Assembly (NCBI RefSeq): GCF_029269265.1 | Contig: NZ_JARIXP010000004.1 | Location: 310,001-374,000 of the forward strand | Direction: 5' to 3' | DNA from: Rheinheimera sp. 1928-s | GTDB taxonomy: Bacteria > Pseudomonadota > Gammaproteobacteria > Enterobacterales > Alteromonadaceae | DNA length: 64,000 nucleotides | In this document: positions 1 through 7,110 of the stretch, piece by piece | Numbering within the stretch: the stretch's first letter is position 1 | Layout of the letters: the number at the start of each line of letters is the position of its first letter | The notes under the pieces: model-generated | What the model was told of the DNA's origin: nothing | What the model saw: the letters and a program-made list of their open reading frames with translations, nothing else | The model's database searches: none | Translations under genes and position numbers: made by a program

Positions 1-530
1 TCTGGCTCGCTAAACAAAATATAAGCGCCAAACAAAGCGCCGAGCGAATTGCCGACAAAAGTTCTATCTTTTTTGCTTGCCCGATAATGATGTTCGATAA
101 ACGGAATCACTGTGTCACGAAGAAACAGCTTATGCCCTATCGCGTTGCCGGTCTGTTGCTTCCAGGCTTTTATGACTGTGGGGGTGTAGTCTCTGGTTCT
201 ACTGTGGGTGCCCACTGAACCCTTTTCATAAGATACAGCCACAATAATGGCATGCTGCATAACACCGTTGTTCATCGGAAAACGAGTCGCACCTGCTACG
301 ATCGGAAAAGTGTAATGGGCATCAGTCAGGTATATCACTGGATAAAGGTTGTCCGTTTGACTGGCGTAGGATACAGGCAACTGAATAAACAACGGATAGA
401 CACGACCAGTGGATTTTTCTTCAAGCTCAATCACTGAACTCCTTGGTAATTCATAGGGGGTTTCAGCATTTAACTTAAAACAGATCAGCAGTAATGCCGA
501 TAGCACATACAACTTCATTTGATTTACCAT
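1..530 (-). CDS. Putative exported alpha/beta-hydrolase esterase (IroE/Fes-like), C-terminus cut by window edge
   Basis: Reading the minus strand from an ATG at 530 gives an open frame that runs off the left edge after about 176 residues. Residues 1-22 look like a signal peptide (hydrophobic core, ending at ...KLNA). Seen in the sequence are RTRDYTP (about 111-117), typical of the esterase D/IroE-like family (PF00756), and a nucleophile elbow GNSLG with Ser at about 162. From family knowledge it should hydrolyse ester bonds, perhaps in siderophores or acyl esters, in the periplasm; the substrate is inferred only. A stop codon lies just upstream in frame, so the start is 530, or 518 at a second Met. 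Neither has a strong Shine-Dalgarno. Two dyads at 723-771 may control it. Confidence 0.8.
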   Translation of the reverse strand, partial: MVNQMKLYVLSALLLICFKLNAETPYELPRSSVIELEEKSTGRVYPLFIQLPVSYASQTDNLYPVIYLTDAHYTFPIVAGATRFPMNNGVMQHAIIVAVSYEKGSVGTHSRTRDYTPTVIKAWKQQTGNAIGHKLFLRDTVIPFIEHHYRASKKDRTFVGNSLGALFGAYILFSEP

Positions 531-681
531 GTTTTAGACCACTCAAATTGAGAGCGACCTCGTACCTATTCAGCATCGTAGTCAAGGCTTTTGCTGACGA
601 TAAAATGTATTGGCCACGCGGAAGAACTTCTATAAATAATTGTTTTTCCTGACGTATTTTCAGCTTATCCAACTCAGCCAC
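475..681 (-). CDS. Small ORF of unknown function, doubtful
   Basis: This 68-codon frame starts at a GTG and overlaps the 5' end of the esterase gene by 56 bases in another frame. I recognise no family and see no Shine-Dalgarno. The only support is position: it begins about 40 bases downstream of a pair of operator-like dyads, where a first gene of a transcript could lie. It may be a decayed regulator tail, a leader ORF or chance. Confidence 0.2.
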   Translation of the reverse strand: MAELDKLKIRQEKQLFIEVLPRGQYILSSAKALTTMLNRYEVALNLSGLKHGKSNEVVCAIGITADLF

Positions 682-722
682 AGCCGGTTATTACATCACG
701 GAATAATTTAGAATGCCAAGAG

Positions 723-738
723 TGCGACAAGTGTCGCT
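723..738. promoter_or_regulatory. Operator-like dyad, copy 1
   Basis: The sequence TGCGACA-AG-TGTCGCT is an inverted repeat with one mismatch in its outer pair. The ACA-N2-TGT core matches the general operator form of BlaI/MecI/CopY-family repressors, which is family knowledge. No such regulator gene is visible here. It lies 33 bases from a second copy, close to three helical turns. Confidence 0.55.
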
Positions 739-755
739 CACAGTCAAGAATAATA

Positions 756-771
756 TGCGACATCTGTCGCA
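756..771. promoter_or_regulatory. Operator-like dyad, copy 2
   Basis: The sequence TGCGACA-TC-TGTCGCA is a perfect 7+7 inverted repeat with a 2-base centre. It repeats the dyad at 723-738 with only the central bases and one outer base changed. The pair sits upstream of the minus-strand esterase, which is the best candidate target. Confidence 0.6.
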
Positions 772-824
772 TCATGATATTGGGCTGGCTAAAAGATGAT
801 AAAGGTAGACGCTTTATCGCCGTG

Positions 825-855
825 AGCATGTGCAGTGTAATTAACTGCACATGCT
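825..855. other. Perfect 12-bp stem hairpin downstream of the DUF6624 gene
   Basis: AGCATGTGCAGT and its exact complement are separated by a 7-base loop. The hairpin lies about 35 bases beyond the stop of the minus-strand DUF6624 gene. There is no T-run on either strand, so it is not a classic Rho-independent terminator. It could be a 3' stability hairpin or a regulator site. Confidence 0.5.
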
Positions 856-889
856 ACAAGACCTCACAGGTACAGTGATTGGTAGTATT

Positions 890-1456
890 CTAATTGCAGA
901 ATTGTTGCATTCGTTCTATGTACGAATGCAGCGGAGCTAGCTTCATTTTCTCCCGTCGTAAATGGACATACTGTGGTTCCTCAATTTCATTGGGTTGCCA
1001 GCCATGACCTTCTTCACACCGACCTTGAGTACCATACTGCTGAGGACGATTTTCAGCAACTGCGATGCGATCGCTAAGCAGGGCAACATCCTGCGGATTA
1101 GCCTCTCCTTCAGGCAGATAGCTTTCAAGGATCTGAAGAACGGCTTTTTGGAGATCTCGGTTGTGATCCGCGTGCTGGACAAGTAGCCAGGCGGCTTTGG
1201 CTCCATCAGGTCCCACTTCAGATATACGCGGCCAATCAGAATCACGAAGCAGATCAGACAGAAATTTTGAATGCTCATGATCCAACTCTTTTACCCTTCC
1301 CCAATCTCCTTCATTTCGGGCCTTCTGATCCGCTGCCATCTTTTGGAGCAATTCTGCACGCAACTCGGGTCTCTGGTAGATTTCCTCTGCCATTATAAAA
1401 AGCGACAGAAGTAATGCAGTAAGCAAAAGCAAGACGTTTCGTTTCCCTGGGACCAT
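890..1456 (-). CDS. DUF6624 domain-containing protein
   Basis: The 188-residue product begins with a hydrophobic stretch after MVPGKRN that could be a signal peptide or membrane anchor. The C-terminal half has the features I associate with DUF6624: RISEVGPDGAKAAWLLVQHAD, then LPEGEANP, DRI and PQQYGTQ. The family has no known biochemical function. The frame extends 13 codons further upstream, but Met at 1456 is preceded by a good GAGAGGA ribosome binding site, so I place the start there. It lies alone between the esterase region and a broken nth gene, in what looks like accessory DNA. Confidence 0.75.
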   Translation of the reverse strand: MVPGKRNVLLLLTALLLSLFIMAEEIYQRPELRAELLQKMAADQKARNEGDWGRVKELDHEHSKFLSDLLRDSDWPRISEVGPDGAKAAWLLVQHADHNRDLQKAVLQILESYLPEGEANPQDVALLSDRIAVAENRPQQYGTQGRCEEGHGWQPNEIEEPQYVHLRREKMKLAPLHSYIERMQQFCN

Positions 1457-1810
1457 AATTCCTCTCAATTCTGATTCGTAAACCGCTCTAATCAACGAGC
1501 TAGTAAACTACGCTATTTTTTGATCTTTTCTCAATCTGGCTTGTGCGTCAGAGAAAGATTGAAAGCCACATTTTTTATCAAACTAGCGCGGATGTACCTC
1601 TATTTCAACAGTATTTTCTAAAATCACTAAATGTATGCCCATCAAAATTGATAGATGCAATACGGAAGTTGTTTTTCAATTAACTCAACAGCTACCACTT
1701 GAAATTTGACCTGTAGTTATATGTAGTTTGCTCCAACAGAATGAGTGCTCAGCAAACTTTTGAAGCACGTATTGCTAAGTTTCTGGCACTGAACCTTTCT
1801 TCCATTACGG
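1457..1810. other. Non-coding accessory spacer next to the nth breakpoint
   Basis: This stretch is AT-rich and has stops in all frames. A short frame from 1741 reads SAQQTFEARIAKFLAL, faintly like the LLSAQATD segment of endonuclease III, but it is out of frame with the nth remnant and may be chance. I see no repeat, RNA gene or insertion-sequence end. Confidence 0.4.
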
Positions 1811-2092
1811 TTGAATATGTTAATATCCGCTGCCGCACTGAGATATTTAGGCTGGCCGACTACAGCGGTCGACACACATATTTTCCTTGTTAGCAACAGA
1901 ACTAAATTTGCGCCTGGCAAAAATGTCGATGAAGTGGAACAAAAGTTACTCAAAGTGGTGCCAGCCGAATTTAAGCTGGATGTGCATCACTGGCTTATTT
2001 TGCATGGTCGTTATACCTGCATAGCCCGTAAACCTAAATGTGGCAGCTGCCTGATTGAAGATCTGTGCGAGTTTGCCGAAAAAGTCGATTAA
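1811..2092 (+). pseudogene. nth: Endonuclease III remnant (C-terminal part only)
   Basis: From about 1849 the frame matches the C-terminal third of endonuclease III. It has GWPTTAVDTHIF with the catalytic Asp region, then HHWLILHGRYTC and the four iron-sulfur cysteines (C-X6-C-X2-C-X5-C) near the end. Intact Nth is about 211 residues. The N-terminal half, with the helix-hairpin-helix and catalytic Lys, is absent: the upstream bases do not encode it and an in-frame stop lies at 1790-1792. The frame opens only with a TTG. The fragment is therefore a truncated pseudogene, and the break lies near 1811-1849. Its downstream neighbour gloA is intact, so the foreign or rearranged side is the left one. 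Confidence 0.85.
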
Positions 2093-2101
2093 GGAAATTT
2101 T

Positions 2102-2503
2102 ATGCGCATTTTACATACCATGCTTCGTGTCACTAACTTAGAACGCTCTTTGGCCTTTTACACTGAAGTACTCGGCATGAAGTTGTTACGCACTTCAGAA
2201 AATGCTGAATACAAATACACATTGGCTTTTGTTGGTTTCAGTGATGAAAGTGAAGGTGCGGTATTGGAACTCACCTACAACTGGGGTGTTGACAGCTACG
2301 AGCAGGGCACTGCTTATGGCCATATCGCTTTAGAAGTAGACGATATTTATGCGGCTTGTGAGTTGATCCGCGCTAAAGGTGGCGTGATCAGCCGCGAACC
2401 TGGCCCGGTTAAAGGTGGCACGACTGAAATCGCTTTTGTACGCGACCCGGACAACTACGCTATCGAACTTATCCAGAAAAAAGCCAGCTACGTTCAGCTT
2501 TAA
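2102..2503 (+). CDS. gloA: Lactoylglutathione lyase (glyoxalase I)
   Basis: The enzyme isomerises the methylglyoxal-glutathione hemithioacetal to S-lactoylglutathione in the cytoplasm. The 133-residue length is normal for the bacterial Ni-type enzyme. Expected metal ligands are visible: His5 in RILHTMLRV, Glu in LELTYNWG, His in YGHIALEV and Glu in YAIELIQ. The start has AAGGAA upstream and follows the nth remnant by 9 bases. A REP palindrome begins 9 bases after the stop and may form the transcript end. Confidence 0.95.
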   Translation: MRILHTMLRVTNLERSLAFYTEVLGMKLLRTSENAEYKYTLAFVGFSDESEGAVLELTYNWGVDSYEQGTAYGHIALEVDDIYAACELIRAKGGVISREPGPVKGGTTEIAFVRDPDNYAIELIQKKASYVQL

Positions 2504-2512
2504 CATGAGTTA

Positions 2513-2568
2513 AAAATGGGGTCAGATCACATTAGTTATGCGTAACTAATGTGATCTGACCCCATTTT
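2513..2568. repeat. REP palindrome, left end of the RAYT unit
   Basis: Two perfect 26-base arms, starting AAAATGGGGTCAGATC, surround the loop TGCG. The transposase stop codon overlaps the last base of the right arm. The 56-base element is identical to the solo copy at 4710-4765. Its T-rich ends could make it work as a bidirectional terminator. Confidence 0.9.
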
Positions 2569-3257
2569 CATCGGTTATATCTTGGCCTTCCCACGCTTTG
2601 CTGTGGAATACTCAAACCGTATTTTGCCGCAATACCTTTCTGAGCGACAGCACTGCCTAACAGCGAACATTGTTGCAAAGAACTGCGGATAGAACAGAGC
2701 TCTTCTTCAGCTAAAACACCACTAAATAATGTCCTGTAATTCATTTGCCGCTCTGCATCGTTTTCACCCAAAGCCAGATAACGTGGGTCTGGTGTAATAA
2801 GAGCGCTGGAACGTCCCAGAGCATTACAACTATAGCTGGACCAAAAGTAATGTTCCGGCCTCTGAACCATTGCTGCACGCACTGGATTCATCTCAATATA
2901 TCGATAAACATTAAGCACATAAGCTTCTTCTGCAATCAGACAAGATTTAAATCGTCCTTCCCATAAAGTGCCGCAACGTTGATAACGAGTATTGAAATAA
3001 CGAACATACTTTCGCCCTACCGACTGCATCAGCACACTGGTTGCCATTTCTTCTTTTGGTGTACATAAGAGGTGAACATGGTTGGACATCAACACCCATG
3101 CATGAATGTCGACCTGACATTGCTCTTTGTATTCCGTCAGGTAATTCAGATAAGTTGCGAAATCCTGCGGATCAAAAAAACAAGCTTGATGATTATTTCC
3201 GCGTTGTACCACATGCTGTGGCACATCAGCCGGACAATAGCGTTGGTGGCGAGGCAT
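2568..3257 (-). CDS. REP-associated tyrosine transposase (RAYT, Y1_Tnp/IS200-like)
   Basis: The 229-residue protein carries the Y1 HUH-type signature: SNHVHLL in the first half, and a helix with the candidate catalytic Tyr in VYRYIEMNPVRAA. TLWEGRFKS, also typical of REP-associated transposases, is present. The family nicks and joins single-stranded DNA at REP hairpins. A longer frame starts at 3308, but Met at 3257 (MPRHQRYC) has a strong AAGGAGA site and matches the usual family N-terminus. No frameshift is seen, so it may be active. Confidence 0.9.
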   Translation of the reverse strand: MPRHQRYCPADVPQHVVQRGNNHQACFFDPQDFATYLNYLTEYKEQCQVDIHAWVLMSNHVHLLCTPKEEMATSVLMQSVGRKYVRYFNTRYQRCGTLWEGRFKSCLIAEEAYVLNVYRYIEMNPVRAAMVQRPEHYFWSSYSCNALGRSSALITPDPRYLALGENDAERQMNYRTLFSGVLAEEELCSIRSSLQQCSLLGSAVAQKGIAAKYGLSIPQQSVGRPRYNR

Positions 3258-3323
3258 GGTGAATCTCCTTTGCAAAGAAACACCACTAAGAATAGCCGTC
3301 AGCCCCAAAAAGACGAGAATAAA

Positions 3324-3371
3324 ATCACATTGTTTTTACAATAAATAAACAATGTGATCTGACCCCATTTT
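3324..3371. repeat. REP palindrome, right end of the RAYT unit
   Basis: A hairpin of ATCACATTGTTT and AAACAATGTGAT flanks an AT-rich loop. It is followed by the family tail CTGACCCCATTTT ending at 3371. The arms differ from the left end beyond the shared TGTGATCTGACCCC block, so this is a diverged end of the same REP family. Confidence 0.8.
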
Positions 3372-3373
3372 TA

Positions 3374-4264
3374 TTATCCCAGCTCAATCCAGATTTTGTC
3401 GTTCAGCGACATCGCCAGATTGTTGTCGTAATAAGCGGCTTCATTGATAAAGGTTGGATACACCACTGTATCGCCGTCATAAGGCACTTCAGTGCCATCA
3501 AATAAGGTGAAAATCGGGTCGCCCGGGTGAATAGGCTGGTAGTCTTTGTCCTGCACATTTTTGTGCACCATGCCCAAACGTTCGCCTTTTTCGTTCATTG
3601 GTAATTTAATACTGTGCAAATACAGATAAGCTTCAGTGCGTTTTGGCAGCTCTGGCAGGCTCTGAGTGTTGTACAGCTCCACAAAGTCCAGAATATGAGC
3701 CGTCATTTCATGCATTTGCTCCAGCACGTCCTGACGCAGCACAGACTGAGATTGTGGCCCTACTTCCACTATCACGCCATAACGGCCCAGTGTACACATC
3801 AGCGCGTGATCTTCGGCTGCCAGATGGTCTTCATCGCGGGAGATAATAGCTTCTGGCATTTTCATCTTCACATAAGCGGCCATCTGATTATAAAAAGCAC
3901 CGGCTTGCGTCATGATCAGGCAGGCGCCCATATTGCTGGTGGTGTTGTGCAAATCAATGACCAGATCGGTTTTGGCATTGCCTTTTGGCCCCAAAATTTC
4001 ATTGATCACTTTGGCGCGGCTTTGTTCGTAATTGGTAAGCTCAGCATTGGCTAAATCGACATTTTTAAACTGACGGTTTAAGTCGCTGTGTAAATAACGC
4101 TTATTGGCTTTATGCGCTTCAGGGTTAGCAAACAAGGTGCTGGTCTCAAAGCTTGAGCGCTGAATCAAAGCAGGATTGTCCTGGTACTGACGAATGGCAT
4201 AAATACCGGAGAATTCGTTGCCGTGGGTACCGCCCACTATCGCAACCTTAGCAATTTTAGTCAT
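3374..4264 (-). CDS. Aspartoacylase-like metallo-carboxypeptidase (AstE/AspA family)
   Basis: The family is zinc hydrolases that remove acyl groups from amino acids such as N-acetylaspartate. Seen are the zinc motif GGTHGNE near the N-terminus, SDLNRQF, DLHNTTSN and the catalytic-type EVGPQ. The 296-residue length is close to the roughly 310 of characterised aspartoacylases. The frame starts at 4294, but Met at 4264 (MTKIAKVAIVGG) has GAGGT upstream and no extra N-terminal sequence. The natural substrate in bacteria is not evident from the sequence. It is a single gene, with the RAYT unit inserted directly behind its stop. Confidence 0.85.
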   Translation of the reverse strand: MTKIAKVAIVGGTHGNEFSGIYAIRQYQDNPALIQRSSFETSTLFANPEAHKANKRYLHSDLNRQFKNVDLANAELTNYEQSRAKVINEILGPKGNAKTDLVIDLHNTTSNMGACLIMTQAGAFYNQMAAYVKMKMPEAIISRDEDHLAAEDHALMCTLGRYGVIVEVGPQSQSVLRQDVLEQMHEMTAHILDFVELYNTQSLPELPKRTEAYLYLHSIKLPMNEKGERLGMVHKNVQDKDYQPIHPGDPIFTLFDGTEVPYDGDTVVYPTFINEAAYYDNNLAMSLNDKIWIELG

Positions 4265-4399
4265 AAGGCTTACCTCAGGAAAAGATGCCAACATTATGCC
4301 TAGCCGTAGCGATAAATGCAGCCCATTTAACTTTAAATGCTGATTTTATGCATAAAAATGAAGAATAGTGCTTAGGCTATGTTGAGGTTTAAGAATTAA

Positions 4400-4624
4400 T
4401 TAAGCAGCGGGACGGGAGTTATTGATCATCAACACTGGAATACGTTGTTGTGATGACTGTTTAGATAAAGCAGAGTCAAGAATATCGCTGGCCTGACACA
4501 CACATTTGCCACATTGAGTGCCGACACCCAAATTTTGCTTCAGCTCACGCATAGAACAAGCGCCCGCTTCAACCTGCTGGCGAATGGCTTTATCTGTGAC
4601 TGCTTTACAAAGACAAACGTACAT
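4400..4624 (-). CDS. bfd: Bacterioferritin-associated ferredoxin
   Basis: The 74-residue product has the BFD-type [2Fe-2S] cysteine pattern: CLC at residues 4-6 and CGKC about 35 residues later. Bfd donates electrons to bacterioferritin to release stored iron, in the cytoplasm. The extended frame from 4654 adds 10 residues that do not belong to the family; Met at 4624 (MYVCLCKAVTD) is the proper start. A possible Fur site lies 40-60 bases upstream. The protein has a polar tail of about 25 residues that I do not recognise. Confidence 0.92.
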   Translation of the reverse strand: MYVCLCKAVTDKAIRQQVEAGACSMRELKQNLGVGTQCGKCVCQASDILDSALSKQSSQQRIPVLMINNSRPAA

Positions 4625-4662
4625 AAATGCACCTGCGTAATAAACTGCAGGCATAGTAATCT

Positions 4663-4681
4663 AATCAAGAATGGTTATCAA
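4663..4681 (-). promoter_or_regulatory. Possible Fur box upstream of bfd
   Basis: On the minus strand the sequence reads TTGATAACCATTCTTGATT. The left half matches the 7-1-7 Fur consensus TGATAAT-N-ATTATCA well and the right half poorly, about 10 of 14 positions. Bfd is a known Fur target in other gammaproteobacteria, which raises plausibility. Confidence 0.35.
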
Positions 4682-4709
4682 TAGCTTCACGGAGAAAATC
4701 TTAGCCATA

Positions 4710-4765
4710 AAAATGGGGTCAGATCACATTAGTTATGCGTAACTAATGTGATCTGACCCCATTTT
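4710..4765. repeat. Solo REP palindrome, identical to the RAYT left end
   Basis: All 56 bases match the element at 2513-2568, with two 26-base arms and a TGCG loop. It lies between bfd and the DUF2750 gene, 7 bases after the stop of the latter. The identity points to a recent copying event and possibly to terminator use. Confidence 0.9.
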
Positions 4766-4772
4766 AAAAGTG

Positions 4773-5165
4773 TTATTCGTTGTCTTGTGTCGCTTCAATC
4801 AGAGTTTCAGAGAACTCTTCAGGGCCAATCACCACACCAGGTTCTGCAGCATGCGGGAACACAGCAATAGCTAATTCGTCACCGTCTAAACCAGCAGTCC
4901 ACTTGTCTAACCAGGTGGCGATGTCGATTGCCTGAGCCTGACACTGAGCCCAATCACCGTTGATCCACAGTTCTGCTAATTCAGCATGCGGCCATACCGG
5001 GATGCAACGTTCTTCATCAGCATCAACCAATACAAAGCCTTCTTCATCGACCAGGATCCAGATTTTCTCCAGATCGGCTACAGCCTGAATGAAGTAGTCG
5101 TAACGCTGTTCAGCGTCCAATAAACTGAGTTTGTTTAAATCGTCAGCTGTTAATTCGTAGTTCAT
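4773..5165 (-). CDS. DUF2750 domain-containing protein
   Basis: The 130-residue acidic cytoplasmic protein matches DUF2750: an N-terminal helical part with AEQRYDYFIQAVADLEKIW, then GFVLVDADEERCIPVWPHAELAE and a C-terminal PEEFSETL. No signal peptide or membrane segment is seen. The function is unknown; the family resembles immunity or SMI1-like folds in overall pattern, but I do not claim that. The start has GAGGGG upstream. It is apparently monocistronic, with a REP element as its likely 3' boundary. Confidence 0.8.
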   Translation of the reverse strand: MNYELTADDLNKLSLLDAEQRYDYFIQAVADLEKIWILVDEEGFVLVDADEERCIPVWPHAELAELWINGDWAQCQAQAIDIATWLDKWTAGLDGDELAIAVFPHAAEPGVVIGPEEFSETLIEATQDNE

Positions 5166-5252
5166 TGCTATCCCCTCGGAGCGCCACAGAAAAGGCGCAC
5201 ATAATGACTGAAAAGGCCGTCATCGACCAGTAAATTTTGTGTTTTACAGGCT

Positions 5253-6134
5253 TTATACAGCTTTTACCTCACGCACAGGCACTTGCGGATAACAAACATC
5301 CATATTGCCGTTGCCTTTGTGCTGATAAAACACATGAGTACGGGAACGACGCTCGGCCAGAGACTGTGAAAACTCTGAACTGTTGGTACTGAGCATCTCC
5401 AGTTGCACTTGTTTGTCTGATGCTAACTCAGTACCTAAACGAGCCTGCTTAATCACAGTGCGTGCTGCCGCAGAACCTATCACACCACCATCTGCGGCTT
5501 CACCACGACGGACACGGTTCACTGCATAGTGGCCCCATATCACTTTGCCAAAGGCTGACATATTTTTATCCAGATGGCGTGGTGCCTGCCCCATCATAAT
5601 AGCAATGTCTGCCACACCGGTGTCAGGTTCATTGGCACGCGCCATATTCACGACGCCGGGGCAATGCACCAGCCATTCCTGATTTTGTTCACGCGCCACT
5701 GCAAAGCCCTGATTAAAACCGGTTTCTTCTGCTAATAAGTCTGGTCGTTGCACCAAAAGATAAGGATCAGCGCCGCGCACAGGCCAACTGAATTCAGCTT
5801 TCATTGGTGTTAATTTAGCTCTGCTGCCCCACTCATGTTCAGGCACTCCAAACTGGGCGACAAAACCTTCAATCACCCGATAAAAAGTCACACCATCATA
5901 AAAACGGTTTTTAACCAGCTCTTTGACTCGTTTCACATGGTTAGGCGCAAACTGCGGCGCTAATAAAATGACAATCCGGCCCTGGTCTGTGTCCAGATAG
6001 AGCAAATTATCCTGTGGCAATAGCTGCCATGCAGTTTTTGCTTCAGGCACAGTTGCAGTCGCTTGTTGTGCCCCAGCACTGCCAAAACTGAAGGCCAGAG
6101 CCATGGCCAGACCAGAGATCAATAACGCTTTCAT
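5253..6134 (-). CDS. Periplasmic cyclophilin-type peptidyl-prolyl isomerase
   Basis: The 293-residue precursor starts with a clear signal peptide ending ...GSAGA-QQA. The cyclophilin core includes LDTDQGRIVILL, FYDGVTFYRVIEGFVAQFG with the catalytic Arg, GVVNMARA and GKVIWG. It catalyses cis-trans isomerisation of proline bonds during folding of exported proteins. It is longer than PpiA (190), with insertions around residues 110-150 and a C-terminal extension of about 60 residues after the fold. AGAGGAGAG precedes the ATG. The paired cysteines could form a disulfide in the periplasm. Confidence 0.88.
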   Translation of the reverse strand: MKALLISGLAMALAFSFGSAGAQQATATVPEAKTAWQLLPQDNLLYLDTDQGRIVILLAPQFAPNHVKRVKELVKNRFYDGVTFYRVIEGFVAQFGVPEHEWGSRAKLTPMKAEFSWPVRGADPYLLVQRPDLLAEETGFNQGFAVAREQNQEWLVHCPGVVNMARANEPDTGVADIAIMMGQAPRHLDKNMSAFGKVIWGHYAVNRVRRGEAADGGVIGSAAARTVIKQARLGTELASDKQVQLEMLSTNSSEFSQSLAERRSRTHVFYQHKGNGNMDVCYPQVPVREVKAV

Positions 6135-6154
6135 TCACTCTCCTCTTATTCGAT

Positions 6155-6589
6155 TCAAACCGCAGGCATCAGGCCTATTACCACACCATAACGCAAACCT
6201 TTGCCTAAGCCTACCAACAGCACAAACCAAAGCAAACGAACCTTCAGCACTCCGGCGATCAAAGTCAGAGGGTCACCAATCACCGGCAGCCAGGCCAATA
6301 ATAACGAAGGTAAACCCCAGCGCTGAAACTGACTGCTGGCTTGTGCTATTTGAGCTGGCTTAAACATAAACCAGCTTTTGTGTTGAAACTGCAGCAACTG
6401 CTTCCCCAGATACCAATTCAGTACAGAGCCAAGGGTATTAAATACAGTGGCTATCCCCCACAACACCAGCGCCGGATAACCTTGAGTTAATAAGCCAACC
6501 AACACCAGCTCTGAACCAAAAGGTAACAAGGTAGCGGAGATAAAAGCGCTGAAGGCCAGACTAAGATAAGGCCAAAAGAACTCCGTCAT
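6155..6589 (-). CDS. YqaA-family membrane protein (DedA/SNARE-associated superfamily)
   Basis: The 144-residue protein has four or five membrane segments and the family signs LPFGSELVLVGLL, NTLGSVLNWYLGK and WLPVIGDPLTLIAG. DedA-superfamily proteins are inner-membrane proteins linked to lipid handling; YqaA itself has no settled role. Its ATG overlaps the stop of the upstream MAPEG gene (TGATG), so the two are translationally coupled. Confidence 0.88.
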   Translation of the reverse strand: MTEFFWPYLSLAFSAFISATLLPFGSELVLVGLLTQGYPALVLWGIATVFNTLGSVLNWYLGKQLLQFQHKSWFMFKPAQIAQASSQFQRWGLPSLLLAWLPVIGDPLTLIAGVLKVRLLWFVLLVGLGKGLRYGVVIGLMPAV

Positions 6590-7008
6590 CAGGCGAGCAA
6601 ATACGCCATGCTTAACCGCAGCCAGAACAGCAATAACATCAAAGCACCAAATACATAAACAGCAAAACGCAGACGTACATGGTTAGCCCCAACATGCACA
6701 TAAGCATGGGCTAAACGGCTAATGGCAAATAACCAGCCCAAAATCACCAGGCTAAGATCAACCACAGCAAACTGCAGCGCAAAAGCGACAGCAAACAAAT
6801 ACAACACTGGTAATTGGAACTGATTATCAAAGTTACGGCTGGCTGTAATAACTTTTTCATTAGCGCCTGTTAAGTCCATCACCCTGAATGCTTTGTAAGG
6901 TAATTCCCGGTTTTTCGCCGCTTTAAAACGACGTTTACCCATCAACACCATCATGAGCAGTGTTAATACTACCTGCACCAGTACTGTTCCAAACAACAAC
7001 TTATCCAT
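6589..7008 (-). CDS. MAPEG family membrane protein
   Basis: The 139-residue protein has four predicted membrane helices. It carries family marks such as RNFDNQFQLPVLYLF and SRLAHAYVHVGANHVRLRF. MAPEG proteins include glutathione-dependent transferases; the bacterial branch is mostly uncharacterised. AAGGGGAAAC precedes the ATG. A REP-like hairpin starts 14 bases upstream, and the gene diverges from tdk. The downstream yqaA-type gene overlaps it. Confidence 0.85.
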   Translation of the reverse strand: MDKLLFGTVLVQVVLTLLMMVLMGKRRFKAAKNRELPYKAFRVMDLTGANEKVITASRNFDNQFQLPVLYLFAVAFALQFAVVDLSLVILGWLFAISRLAHAYVHVGANHVRLRFAVYVFGALMLLLFWLRLSMAYLLA

Positions 7009-7021
7009 TGTTTCCCCTTCC

Positions 7022-7047
7022 GGGGTCAGAGCCTTGGCTCTTACCCC
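7022..7047. repeat. REP-like hairpin 1 in the MAPEG/tdk divergent region
   Basis: GGGGTCAGAGCC and GGCTCTTACCCC form a 12-bp stem with one mismatch and a TT loop. The GGGGTCAG head resembles the RAYT-linked REPs elsewhere in the window, but the rest differs, so it may be another REP subfamily. Confidence 0.6.
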
Positions 7048-7110
7048 ATTATCAAAAAATGCAAATATATCAGAGATTAACCTAAGTTCTGAGGCAGTCG
7101 CAATATAAAA

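Larger units (their letters stand above)
2513..3371. mobile_element. RAYT transposase unit bounded by REP palindromes
   Basis: A Y1-type transposase gene is flanked by two REP palindromes whose outer ends are both GGGGTCAGATC-type, in inverted orientation. The unit begins 9 bases after gloA and ends 2 bases before the stop of the aspartoacylase gene. It thus sits between two intact host genes without breaking either. RAYTs are domesticated IS200/IS605 relatives associated with REP spread, which is family knowledge. Confidence 0.8.

Noticed and set aside
943-1278. Open frames on both strands inside the DUF6624 gene
   Set aside because: They are shadows of the DUF6624 frame, with no family match or ribosome site.
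1717-1953. Minus-strand frame across the nth remnant
   Set aside because: The plus strand encodes conserved endonuclease III sequence over the same bases, so this frame is incidental.
1811-2092. Reading the nth fragment as a working short gene
   Set aside because: Only a TTG could start it and the helix-hairpin-helix and catalytic Lys are missing, so it cannot be a working glycosylase.
2513-4765. Spaced palindromes as a CRISPR array
   Set aside because: Only two identical copies exist, they are 2 kb apart with genes between, and each is a full palindrome tied to a RAYT.
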